Shown one piece after another: positions 1 to 6,267 of a stretch of DNA of 10,261 nucleotides. Positions within the stretch are counted from its first letter, which is position 1. Every line of letters starts with the position of its first letter. A program made the translations under genes and the position numbers. Below the pieces are notes generated by a model. It searched no databases. It was not told the origin of the DNA and saw nothing but the letters and a program-made list of their open reading frames with translations. Source of the stretch: Rikenellaceae bacterium (GTDB taxonomy: Bacteria > Bacteroidota > Bacteroidia > Bacteroidales > UBA932); assembly GCA_900769385.1 (NCBI GenBank), contig CAAGGO010000282.1:1-10261 (forward strand). Reading direction: 5' to 3'.

Positions 1-305
1 GAAAGTGAAACCTTTCTCTCTGGGCGTACCTCAGTAGGAACCTGGAAGTTTGCACCACCCACTCTGCGGCTTTTTACCTCAACCTGTGGGGTTACATTCT
101 CAAGAGCTTTCTTCCAAATTTCTAGTGGAGCCTTGTCAGAATCTTTCATCTTCTCGCCAATCATGTCGATTGCGTCATAAAAAATAGCGTAAGCGATACT
201 CTTCTTCCCCTGCAACATCAAGTTATTCACGAAACGTGTTACCAACACATCGTGGAATTTTGGATCAGGAAGTAGAATCCTCTTTTTAGGCTTTGCTTTT
301 CTCAT
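1..305 (-). CDS. rpsG: 30S ribosomal protein S7, 3' end missing at window edge
   Basis: Primary rRNA-binding protein of the small subunit that nucleates assembly of the 30S head. The visible 101 residues begin [15 protein letters not shown] and contain the S7 signatures [21 protein letters not shown] and [19 protein letters not shown] (residues about 66-98), which is diagnostic. The family is usually about 155-160 residues in Bacteroidota, so roughly the last third lies beyond base 1. The ATG at 305-303 is the start: it gives the canonical N-terminus and follows the rpsL stop by 29 nt. That spacer is A/T-rich with no Shine-Dalgarno sequence, as is common for highly expressed Bacteroidota genes. 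It is co-transcribed with rpsL; fusA would be expected further left. The residues just before the edge (KVSL) differ a little from the KESIS I recall in Bacteroides; this may be lineage variation. Confidence 0.97.
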   Translation of the reverse strand, partial: MRKAKPKKRILLPDPKFHDVLVTRFVNNLMLQGKKSIAYAIFYDAIDMIGEKMKDSDKAPLEIWKKALENVTPQVEVKSRRVGGANFQVPTEVRPERKVSL

Positions 306-334
306 TTCTGTAGAAATTTTAAAAAATTAATGAC

Positions 335-718
335 TTACTTCTTAGCTGCTTTTGGTCTCTTGGTGCCGTATAGTGAACGTGATTTCTTACGTCCGTCAAC
401 ACCTGCTGTATCCAAAGCTCCTCTAAGAATGTGATAACGTACTCCAGGAAGGTCTTTTACCCTGCCACCTCTAACAAGAACGATTGAGTGCTCCTGCAAG
501 TTGTGTCCTTCTCCTGGGATGTAGGCATTCACCTCTTTCTGATTTGTCAATCTAACACGAGCTACTTTACGCATAGCTGAGTTAGGTTTCTTAGGAGTTG
601 TAGTGTAAACACGTACACAAACTCCACGTCTTTGAGGACAAGCATCCAGTGCGCGTGATTTTGATTTCTCTACAATCACCTCGCGACCGTTGCGTACTAA
701 CTGTTGAATTGTTGGCAT
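335..718 (-). CDS. rpsL: 30S ribosomal protein S12
   Basis: Decoding-centre protein of the 30S subunit, needed for tRNA selection fidelity and the target-proximal protein for streptomycin. The 127-residue product is complete and has the family core: [25 protein letters not shown] (residues 27-51), [10 protein letters not shown] (69-78) and [13 protein letters not shown] (84-96). Lys43 and Lys88, the usual sites of streptomycin-resistance substitutions, are both intact, so no resistance allele is seen. Asp89 is the position that RimO methylthiolates in other bacteria. The C-terminus is a basic tail (KRPKAAKK), shorter than I recall for Bacteroides S12. It is the first gene of the str operon here, with a consensus promoter about 55 nt upstream and rpsG 29 nt downstream. 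No Shine-Dalgarno motif precedes the ATG; the leader is A/T-rich. Confidence 0.99.
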   Translation of the reverse strand: MPTIQQLVRNGREVIVEKSKSRALDACPQRRGVCVRVYTTTPKKPNSAMRKVARVRLTNQKEVNAYIPGEGHNLQEHSIVLVRGGRVKDLPGVRYHILRGALDTAGVDGRKKSRSLYGTKRPKAAKK

Positions 719-751
719 AATTTGTTGTTAATCTTAACTTTATACAAATAA

Positions 752-767
752 CCGATTATAAAATCGG
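752..767 (-). promoter_or_regulatory. Small hairpin at the start of the rpsL leader
   Basis: A perfect 6-bp inverted repeat, CCGATT (752-757) and AATCGG (762-767), with a 4-nt loop. It lies immediately downstream of the -7 box of the rpsL promoter, at or very near the predicted transcription start. If transcription begins upstream of the arm, the mRNA would carry a 5'-terminal stem-loop, which could affect stability or autogenous control. It is short enough to be chance. Confidence 0.35.
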
Positions 768-771
768 CTTG

Positions 772-802
772 CAAAGGTATAATTAATTTCTTAAAGTACA
801 AA
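772..802 (-). promoter_or_regulatory. Bacteroidetes-type promoter of the rpsL-rpsG (str) operon
   Basis: On the minus strand there is a -33 box TTTG (802-799), a 19-nt spacer, and a -7 box TACCTTTG (779-772). This matches the Bacteroides primary sigma factor consensus TTTG-N19-21-TAnnTTTG exactly. The expected transcription start is around 764-767, giving a 5' leader of about 50 nt before the rpsL ATG at 718. The strength of the match fits a ribosomal protein operon. Confidence 0.85.
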
Positions 803-823
803 CATTTATGGATTTTTTTCTGA

Positions 824-864
824 TGCAGAGGACTCCACACCCCCTCTACAGCGCATTGCAGAGG
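824..864 (-). repeat. Three-arm repeat with two mutually exclusive hairpins
   Basis: In minus-strand order, CCTCTGCA (864-857), its near complement TGTAGAGG (850-843), and a second copy of CCTCTGCA (831-824). The middle arm can pair with either outer arm, each time as an 8-bp stem with one G-U pair, with a 6-nt loop upstream or an 11-nt loop downstream. It sits between the terminator of the transporter operon and the -33 box of the rpsL promoter. Neither stem is followed by a U-tract, so neither is a terminator by itself. Function unknown; chance is possible. Confidence 0.4.
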
Positions 865-875
865 CATTTTTCCCT

Positions 876-913
876 AAAAAAATTGTCGGGAAGAAAATTT
901 TCCTCCCGACAAT
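876..913 (-). terminator. Intrinsic terminator of the transporter operon
   Basis: A 10-bp perfect stem, ATTGTCGGGA (913-904) with TCCCGACAAT (891-882), a 12-nt loop, then six further T residues on the minus strand (881-876). It begins 3 nt after the TAG stop of the YfcC-family gene. The loop contains the self-complementary GAAAATTTTC, so the stem may extend past one mismatch. It separates the transporter genes from the rpsL promoter. Confidence 0.9.
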
Positions 914-916
914 ATC

Positions 917-2512
917 CTAAAATCCGTTCAGCTGCAGATAAATTGTCGGCAGCAGAAGGAGGAATCCCACCACTATGAGGCCCAATATGAACGGCAGTGC
1001 CCATTTGAACCATTTTCCATAAGGGATTCTGGCGATGCCAAGCACTGCAATGAGAACTCCCGATGTTGGGGTAATCATATTGGTAAAGCCGTCTCCAAAC
1101 TGGAACGCCATTACTGTTGCCTGCCTGCTTACACCTATTATATCTGCAAACGGAGCCATAATTGGCATTGTTATGGCAGCCTTGGCACTTGCAGAAGGTA
1201 TTACAAGATTTATTACAGTCTGGATTGTATACATAAGTCCCAGAGAGCCCGCCTCACCTGCCTGGCCAAGAGTTGAAGCCATTGCGTGGAGCAGGGTATC
1301 AATTATACGTCCCTCCTGAAGGATGTACACTATTCCGGCAGCAAGACCTACAATAAGTGCAGCGCTCAGGATATCCTTTGCCCCGGCCATAAGCTCATTT
1401 ACAATTGAGTTGGCTCCCAACCCCATTGCTATTCCGCTAAGCACTCCAAGGCTCAGGAACAAAGCGGATATCTCTCCAATATACCAGCTGAAACCAAGTA
1501 CTCCTACAACCAGATATACAATGGTAAATCCCAACAGCTGCAATATATAGAAGTGTACGGATTTGCGGAGGGCAAACACACTGCTTGCAATGAATGCCAC
1601 AGCAAGAGCCGGCAAAAGCCACGGTGTATGGAATTTCTGGGCCCCTATGGAGAGCCAGGTACCGCCACTGTAGGCAACAGTAAACAGCACAACCGTTACA
1701 GCTGCAATTGCAAATGATACCCAGGAAGCCCCGTTCCTGTAATACTCAACCCCCTCACCCTGCTGGGCAATATGGTTCCTCCAGTGGGCATCAGCCTCAT
1801 ACATTATTGATTTCTGCGGATTTCTCTTTATCCTACCCGCATAAAGCAGCACAAATGCAATTACAATTATATTAAGTACAATCCAGCAGAAAAGTCTGTA
1901 TTCTATTCCCGAAAACAATGGAAGTCCCGCCAGGTCCTGTGCTATTCCTATTGTAAACGGATTGAGGATTGCACCTGCAAAACCCACGTGGGCTGCAACA
2001 TACACCATACAGACACCCACAATGGAATCATACCCCATTGAGATTGCCAGAGGCACAAGAATAACCACAAAAGCTATTGTCTCTTCACTCATCCCAAAGA
2101 CAGCCCCAAAAAGGCTGAACATAAGCATAATGAGTACAATCACAATGTTGTTCACACCCACTTTTGCCAATGCCCTGTTACGCTCAAGACGGGTAACAAG
2201 CTTAAGGAAAGAGAAAATTCCGGCATCTATTGCCCTGCTCTTGTTTACCACCCAGAAGGCGGCTCCAATTACAAGGATAAAGCAGATGATTCCACTCTGC
2301 TTGGTAAAGCCGTTATAGAAAGCCTCCATAATTCTCCACCACTGTCCCTGTGCCTCCACCTGCCTGAATTCCACCTGCTGTGAAGCCCCATCCGCTACTG
2401 CATCCTTAACATACTCACCTCCGGGCACAAACCAGGTTGCAAGTGCACAAACCAGAATAATTCCAAAAATTATAACATATGTATTGGGAAACTCCCTTTT
2501 CTTTTTGCCCAT
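917..2512 (-). CDS. YfcC/DcuC-family membrane transporter
   Basis: Integral inner-membrane carrier of 531 residues, close to the usual YfcC family length (about 500). About 12 hydrophobic segments are visible, starting at residue 11 and ending at 506-525. Family motifs are GMSEET (140-145), HVGFAGAILNPFTIGIAQ (175-192), IPSASAKAAITMPIMAPFAD (438-457) and FGDGFTNMITPTSG (472-485), the last two being the strongest evidence. The N-terminus MGKKKREFPNTY is a cytoplasmic basic stretch. YfcC relatives are proposed secondary carriers for C4-dicarboxylates or basic amino acids; the substrate here cannot be read from sequence. The ATG begins 2 nt after the TAG stop of the upstream AspT-like gene, and no separately spaced Shine-Dalgarno is present, so translation is probably coupled. 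The gene is last in its operon and is followed at once by a terminator. Confidence 0.9.
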   Translation of the reverse strand: MGKKKREFPNTYVIIFGIILVCALATWFVPGGEYVKDAVADGASQQVEFRQVEAQGQWWRIMEAFYNGFTKQSGIICFILVIGAAFWVVNKSRAIDAGIFSFLKLVTRLERNRALAKVGVNNIVIVLIMLMFSLFGAVFGMSEETIAFVVILVPLAISMGYDSIVGVCMVYVAAHVGFAGAILNPFTIGIAQDLAGLPLFSGIEYRLFCWIVLNIIVIAFVLLYAGRIKRNPQKSIMYEADAHWRNHIAQQGEGVEYYRNGASWVSFAIAAVTVVLFTVAYSGGTWLSIGAQKFHTPWLLPALAVAFIASSVFALRKSVHFYILQLLGFTIVYLVVGVLGFSWYIGEISALFLSLGVLSGIAMGLGANSIVNELMAGAKDILSAALIVGLAAGIVYILQEGRIIDTLLHAMASTLGQAGEAGSLGLMYTIQTVINLVIPSASAKAAITMPIMAPFADIIGVSRQATVMAFQFGDGFTNMITPTSGVLIAVLGIARIPYGKWFKWALPFILGLIVVGFLLLLPTIYLQLNGF

Positions 2513-2514
2513 CC

Positions 2515-4185
2515 CTATAAAGCCATTATTACAAGTAACTGAGGGGTAAGAACCCTAAGGAACATTACCAACGGATAAATTGTTGCATATGAAACCGCCT
2601 GCTGGTTAATTGGGGAGATGGAATTTGAATATGCAAGTCCCGACGGATTTGTACCTGATCCCGCTATCAGACCCATTATCTGGAAATAGTTGAAATTGAA
2701 GCAGAACCTTCCAATTGCCGCTCCGGCAATCATTGGAACGAAAGTGATGATAAGGCCATAGCCTATCCAGGCAAAACCGCCCTGATTTACTATTGTATCC
2801 ACAAAACCTGCACCCGATGCAATACCCACAGCTGCAAGGAACAAAGATATTCCCACCTCCCTAAGCATCATATTTGCACTGAAAGTGGTATAAGTAACAA
2901 CTTTAAACTTATGTCCGAACCTGCCCATAAGGATTGAGATGATAAGGGGACCACCGGCAAGACCCATCTTTACAGGAGACGGCATACCTGGCAACATAAA
3001 CGGAATTGAACCAAAAATTACACCCACTGCAATACCAAGGAATATTGCCAGCAAGTTTGGAGAACTCAACTGTTTTGAAGAGTTGCCCAATGCGTTTGCA
3101 AGGTTCTCAATATTTTTCTCGTCACCAACTACACGCACCCTGTCTCCAACCTGAAGCTCAAGATCCGGAGTTGCCATAATGTCTATACCGGCTCTGGTAA
3201 CTCTGGTAACATTAAGGCCAAAAACGGAACGTATTTTAAGTTCGCCCAATGTTTTGCCATTTATGTTGTGCTTGGTTACAATAATCTTTCTGCTTGCCAT
3301 CTGGCTGTCCATATCCTGCCACTCCTCAGAGCTCATATCAATCTCCTGGCCAAAGAAAGCAACCACAGGAGCCTTGTTTGCCTCAACTGAAATTACAAGG
3401 ATTCTGTCCCCCTGTTCAAAAGTTGTTGATGAGGTTGGAATTTCTACCTTTCCGTTTGCCCTGCAAAGCCTTGAAACCACAAAGTCCTTATCTATAAGGC
3501 TATGCAGATTCTCAATGGTCTTTCCTATCACTGCACTGTTTTTTACCTCCACCGAATATTTGGTAGCCATCTTGGCAGCATCTGCATTTGCACCGCTTGC
3601 CTTCTCAAGCTCTTTCTCCATTGTCATACCAAAAAGGCTCTTTACAAGTACAATGGACATTACAATACCAACTACTCCCAAAGGATAAGCCACAGCATAA
3701 CCCATTGCAATTGACGGGTCCGCTACACCTGTTGCCTCAAGATAAGATTGCTGGGCAGCACCCAGTCCCGGAGTATTTGTTACCGCACCGCATAGCACAC
3801 CGGCCATTGTAGTAAGGCTTGTTCCTGTAACAAGATGAATACCATACGCAAGCAGTACACTTATAAGTACGGTAATCACAGCCACAGCATTAAGGGTAAG
3901 ACCCCCTTTCTTGAATGAAGAGAAGAATCCCGGGCCCACCTGCAGACCTACAGAATACACAAACAAAATAAGTCCGAACTCCTTAATGAAATTAAGGGTA
4001 TTGGGCTCAACTGCCAAACCAAAATGACCTGCCACAATACCAACAAAAAGAATCCAGGTAACACCTAAAGATACTCCGCATATCTTTATCCTGCTCAAAA
4101 GGACACCTATTGCCACTACTCCCGACAATACAAGAATTGAATGTGCAATGGAAGTGCCTGTAATCAAATCACTGAACCAGCTCAT
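2515..4185 (-). CDS. AspT/YidE-type transporter with two RCK_C (TrkA-C) domains
   Basis: Putative anion or amino-acid antiporter of the aspartate:alanine exchanger family (YidE/YbjL duplication). The 556-residue product has two membrane halves (residues about 10-185 and 378-556) around a soluble centre. Each half carries the family loop: GAVTNTPGLGAAQQ (133-146) and GSGTNPSGLAYSN (509-521). The centre holds two RCK_C domains, roughly 208-280 (with FEQGDRILVIS) and 290-365 (with LQVGDRVRVVGDE), which in related proteins bind regulatory ligands. The ATG at 4185 is preferred over the in-frame TTG at 4209: AAAGG lies 7 nt upstream, and MSWFSDL matches family N-termini. AspT itself exchanges aspartate for alanine; the substrate here is unknown. 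First gene of a two-gene operon with the YfcC-like carrier, whose promoter lies in the preceding terminator. Confidence 0.92.
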   Translation of the reverse strand: MSWFSDLITGTSIAHSILVLSGVVAIGVLLSRIKICGVSLGVTWILFVGIVAGHFGLAVEPNTLNFIKEFGLILFVYSVGLQVGPGFFSSFKKGGLTLNAVAVITVLISVLLAYGIHLVTGTSLTTMAGVLCGAVTNTPGLGAAQQSYLEATGVADPSIAMGYAVAYPLGVVGIVMSIVLVKSLFGMTMEKELEKASGANADAAKMATKYSVEVKNSAVIGKTIENLHSLIDKDFVVSRLCRANGKVEIPTSSTTFEQGDRILVISVEANKAPVVAFFGQEIDMSSEEWQDMDSQMASRKIIVTKHNINGKTLGELKIRSVFGLNVTRVTRAGIDIMATPDLELQVGDRVRVVGDEKNIENLANALGNSSKQLSSPNLLAIFLGIAVGVIFGSIPFMLPGMPSPVKMGLAGGPLIISILMGRFGHKFKVVTYTTFSANMMLREVGISLFLAAVGIASGAGFVDTIVNQGGFAWIGYGLIITFVPMIAGAAIGRFCFNFNYFQIMGLIAGSGTNPSGLAYSNSISPINQQAVSYATIYPLVMFLRVLTPQLLVIMAL

Positions 4186-4192
4186 AAATAAA

Positions 4193-4197
4193 CCTTT
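4193..4197 (-). promoter_or_regulatory. Ribosome binding site that fixes the AspT-like start
   Basis: AAAGG on the minus strand, 7 nt before the ATG at 4185-4183. This supports that ATG over the upstream TTG, which would add eight residues. Confidence 0.5.
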
Positions 4198-4224
4198 ATA
4201 TAAAAACAATTTTACGGATCCCCA

Positions 4225-4262
4225 ACCTTTGCGGACCCCCTAAAAAAAGTGGGGGCAAAGGT
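4225..4262 (-). repeat. Inverted repeat that competes with the fbp terminator
   Basis: ACCTTTGC (4225-4232) and GCAAAGGT (4255-4262) form a perfect 8-bp inverted repeat. Inside it CCCC of 4236-4240 can pair with GGGG of 4251-4254, separated from the outer stem by a 3-4 nt bulge. The upstream arm in transcript order overlaps the 3' arm of the terminator and the -7 box, so the structure cannot coexist with the terminator hairpin. Confidence 0.5.
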
Positions 4263-4283
4263 AGAAATTATTTTTGCCCCCAC
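4242..4283 (-). terminator. Intrinsic terminator after fbp
   Basis: An 11-bp perfect stem, GTGGGGGCAAA (4283-4273) with TTTGCCCCCAC (4259-4249), a 13-nt loop, then seven T residues (4248-4242) on the minus strand. It begins 13 nt after the fbp stop codon and closes the MATE-protease-fbp run. The same bases contain the promoter of the next operon. Confidence 0.92.
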
Positions 4284-4286
4284 AAA
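4256..4286 (-). promoter_or_regulatory. Promoter of the transporter operon, nested in the fbp terminator
   Basis: The minus strand has -33 TTTG (4286-4283), a 19-nt spacer and -7 TACCTTTG (4263-4256), the same -7 box and spacing as the rpsL promoter in this window. The -33 box overlaps the base of the terminator stem by one base, and the -7 box spans the loop and the start of the 3' arm. Predicted start is near 4248-4250, giving a leader of about 65 nt before the ATG at 4185. Confidence 0.75.
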
Positions 4287-4296
4287 AGTATGTCAA

Positions 4297-6258
4297 TTAT
4301 CTTATCAGACCCTTTCTGAATGCCACCAGCAGCTGCTTCAAATCATCAATCTGCACCTTAAGCTGCTTGCCCATATCGGTATCCCTCACAAGTTTCCTCT
4401 TGTCCAGGAACTCCACAACCTTGGTTTCAGAAATGATGTCCTTACCCTCCTCTATTGCCTTCTGGGTTGATTCAAAGGATTCGTGCTGAACCAGCCTCAA
4501 GCCATAAGAGTTGTAGATTAAGGTATATCCTGCAATACCTGTCTCCTGCTGGTAAGCCTTTGAATAGCCTCCATCAATCATAAGCAGTTTGCCTCCCGCC
4601 TTTATAGGGCTCTCACCCTTGGATGTCTTCACTGGGATGTGTCCGTTTATGATATGTGACGGCTCTCCCTCAACTCCAAACTCCTTAAGGATCTTCTCGC
4701 AAATCTCCTTGTTGTTCTTAAGCACATTGTACCATCCTTTGTGCTCTTTCTGAACCTCCTTGTCTGAAAGGAAATAGCGTTCAAAGGTTGCCATCCTGTT
4801 CTTGTCAAACGGAGGAGATACCGGGCCGCACCACAAATACCAGATGAAATCCTGCCCGTACTGTTTTGACGCAGAGTGTTCCGTTTCAAAATAAGCCTGG
4901 CGTACAACCTGGTCTATCTTGTCAAACAATGCCTTTCCTGCATACTCCTTGCCCTGGACCTCCAATGACTTGAACGAACCGTCTTCATTGAGCGGAACAG
5001 AACCGTGGTACAACAGGTTGGAATTCCTTACCAGATACAATGCTCCGTGTGAATAAAGGAGCTGCATATGTTTTGCCAGACTTGCACTTGCCTCAAAATT
5101 GTGTGTAAGCTTCTCTATAACAATCTTCTCTTCAGGAGTAAGCGCATACGGATTTTCAGGATCCAATGTCTGAAGATCCCTGTCCCTTAGAGGATAATCC
5201 TTTCCGTTGATTGTTATCACACCCCTGGATTTGTCTATCAGATGCAGCAAATCCCTGTCCTCCATACCAAACTCCTTGCGTCGTTTTATTATCTGGTGCT
5301 CCAGCTTGAACTGGATCATTGTAATTGCCTTGTGCATCTGCGCCACCAGCCTGCTCTGTTTAGGATTCAAGGTCTCTGCATCCACCCCTTTAGGACGGAA
5401 GATTGTACAAGGGTCATCACCGTAAACATCCATTGCAAATGTTACAAGCGGCATAAGGTTTATTCCATAGCCTTCCTCAAGAATCTTGAAATTGGCATAT
5501 CTGAAACACATCCTCAGCACATTTGCCACACAAGCCTGGCTGCCGGCAGCGGCTCCCATCCATACAAGATCGTGGTTACCCCACTGGATATCCCAGTTAT
5601 GGTAGGTGCTGAGGGTATCCATAATTATATGTGCCCCCGGGCCCCTGTCATAAATGTCTCCAATAATGTGGAGTGAATCAATGGTAAGTCTCTGTATAAG
5701 GTTACAGATGGCAATGATGAAGTGGTCTGCACGGCCTGTTGTAATTATGGTCTTTACAATTGCGGCTATATAATCGTGCTTATTGGCTTCCGCCCCTTTT
5801 GACTCGTGCAAAAGCTCCTGTATGATATACTCATACTCGGGCGGCATTGCCTTCCTTACCTTTGACCTTGTATATTTTGACGAAACCGCAGAACATACCT
5901 GCACCAGCCTCATGAGGATTACCTTGTACCACTCGTCAAGTTCCTTGTCTTTCTCCTTATGCTTTACAACTTTAAGTTTGCCCTCCGGATAGTAGATAAG
6001 GGTACACAACTCCGTTTTTTCAGACTCACGCAAAGTGTGTCCGAACACCTCCTCTACCTTTCTCCTTATTACACCGGATGCATTTCTGAGCACGTGGTTT
6101 ACCGCCTCGTACTCTCCGTGCAAATCGGTTATGAAATGCTCTGTACCTTTAGGCAGGTTAAGGATTGCCTCAAGGTTTATAATCTCGGTACTTGCCGCCT
6201 GAATTGTTGGAAAACTCTTTGCCAACAACTGCAGATATTTTAAATCACGCTTCATCAT
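4297..6258 (-). CDS. fbp: Fructose-1,6-bisphosphatase, class III
   Basis: Gluconeogenic enzyme that hydrolyses fructose 1,6-bisphosphate to fructose 6-phosphate in the cytoplasm. The 653-residue product is typical of the class III (Firmicutes/Bacteroidota) family, whose core is a metallophosphatase fold. Metal-site motifs are all present: TDLHGEY (44-50, Asp45 and His47), IIGDIYDRGPG (198-208, Asp201, Asp204, Arg205), WGNHD (226-230), LYHGS (416-420) and INGHIPV (537-543, His540). The active site therefore looks intact. Two adjacent ATG codons (6258 and 6255) could start it; GGAAC a few bases upstream fits either. It follows the protease stop by 9 nt and so is likely co-transcribed with it, then is followed by a strong terminator. 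No functional link to the protease is evident. Confidence 0.96.
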   Translation of the reverse strand: MMKRDLKYLQLLAKSFPTIQAASTEIINLEAILNLPKGTEHFITDLHGEYEAVNHVLRNASGVIRRKVEEVFGHTLRESEKTELCTLIYYPEGKLKVVKHKEKDKELDEWYKVILMRLVQVCSAVSSKYTRSKVRKAMPPEYEYIIQELLHESKGAEANKHDYIAAIVKTIITTGRADHFIIAICNLIQRLTIDSLHIIGDIYDRGPGAHIIMDTLSTYHNWDIQWGNHDLVWMGAAAGSQACVANVLRMCFRYANFKILEEGYGINLMPLVTFAMDVYGDDPCTIFRPKGVDAETLNPKQSRLVAQMHKAITMIQFKLEHQIIKRRKEFGMEDRDLLHLIDKSRGVITINGKDYPLRDRDLQTLDPENPYALTPEEKIVIEKLTHNFEASASLAKHMQLLYSHGALYLVRNSNLLYHGSVPLNEDGSFKSLEVQGKEYAGKALFDKIDQVVRQAYFETEHSASKQYGQDFIWYLWCGPVSPPFDKNRMATFERYFLSDKEVQKEHKGWYNVLKNNKEICEKILKEFGVEGEPSHIINGHIPVKTSKGESPIKAGGKLLMIDGGYSKAYQQETGIAGYTLIYNSYGLRLVQHESFESTQKAIEEGKDIISETKVVEFLDKRKLVRDTDMGKQLKVQIDDLKQLLVAFRKGLIR

Positions 6259-6267
6259 AACGTTCCA

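Noticed and set aside
335..718. Possible streptomycin-resistance allele of rpsL
   Set aside because: Lys43 and Lys88 are wild type and the flanking motifs are standard.
3179..3688. Open frame of 169 codons on the plus strand
   Set aside because: It lies wholly antisense to the soluble centre of the AspT-like gene, shows no family resemblance, and has no promoter or ribosome binding site. It is a shadow of the real gene's codon use.
4224..4232. Plus-strand AACCTTTGC as a divergent promoter
   Set aside because: It lacks the TA of TAnnTTTG, and no TTTG lies 19-21 nt upstream; there is also no plus-strand gene to serve.
5242..5676. Open frame of 144 codons on the plus strand
   Set aside because: Antisense to the conserved metal-site region of fbp; the product is Cys/His-rich only because of the complementary codons.
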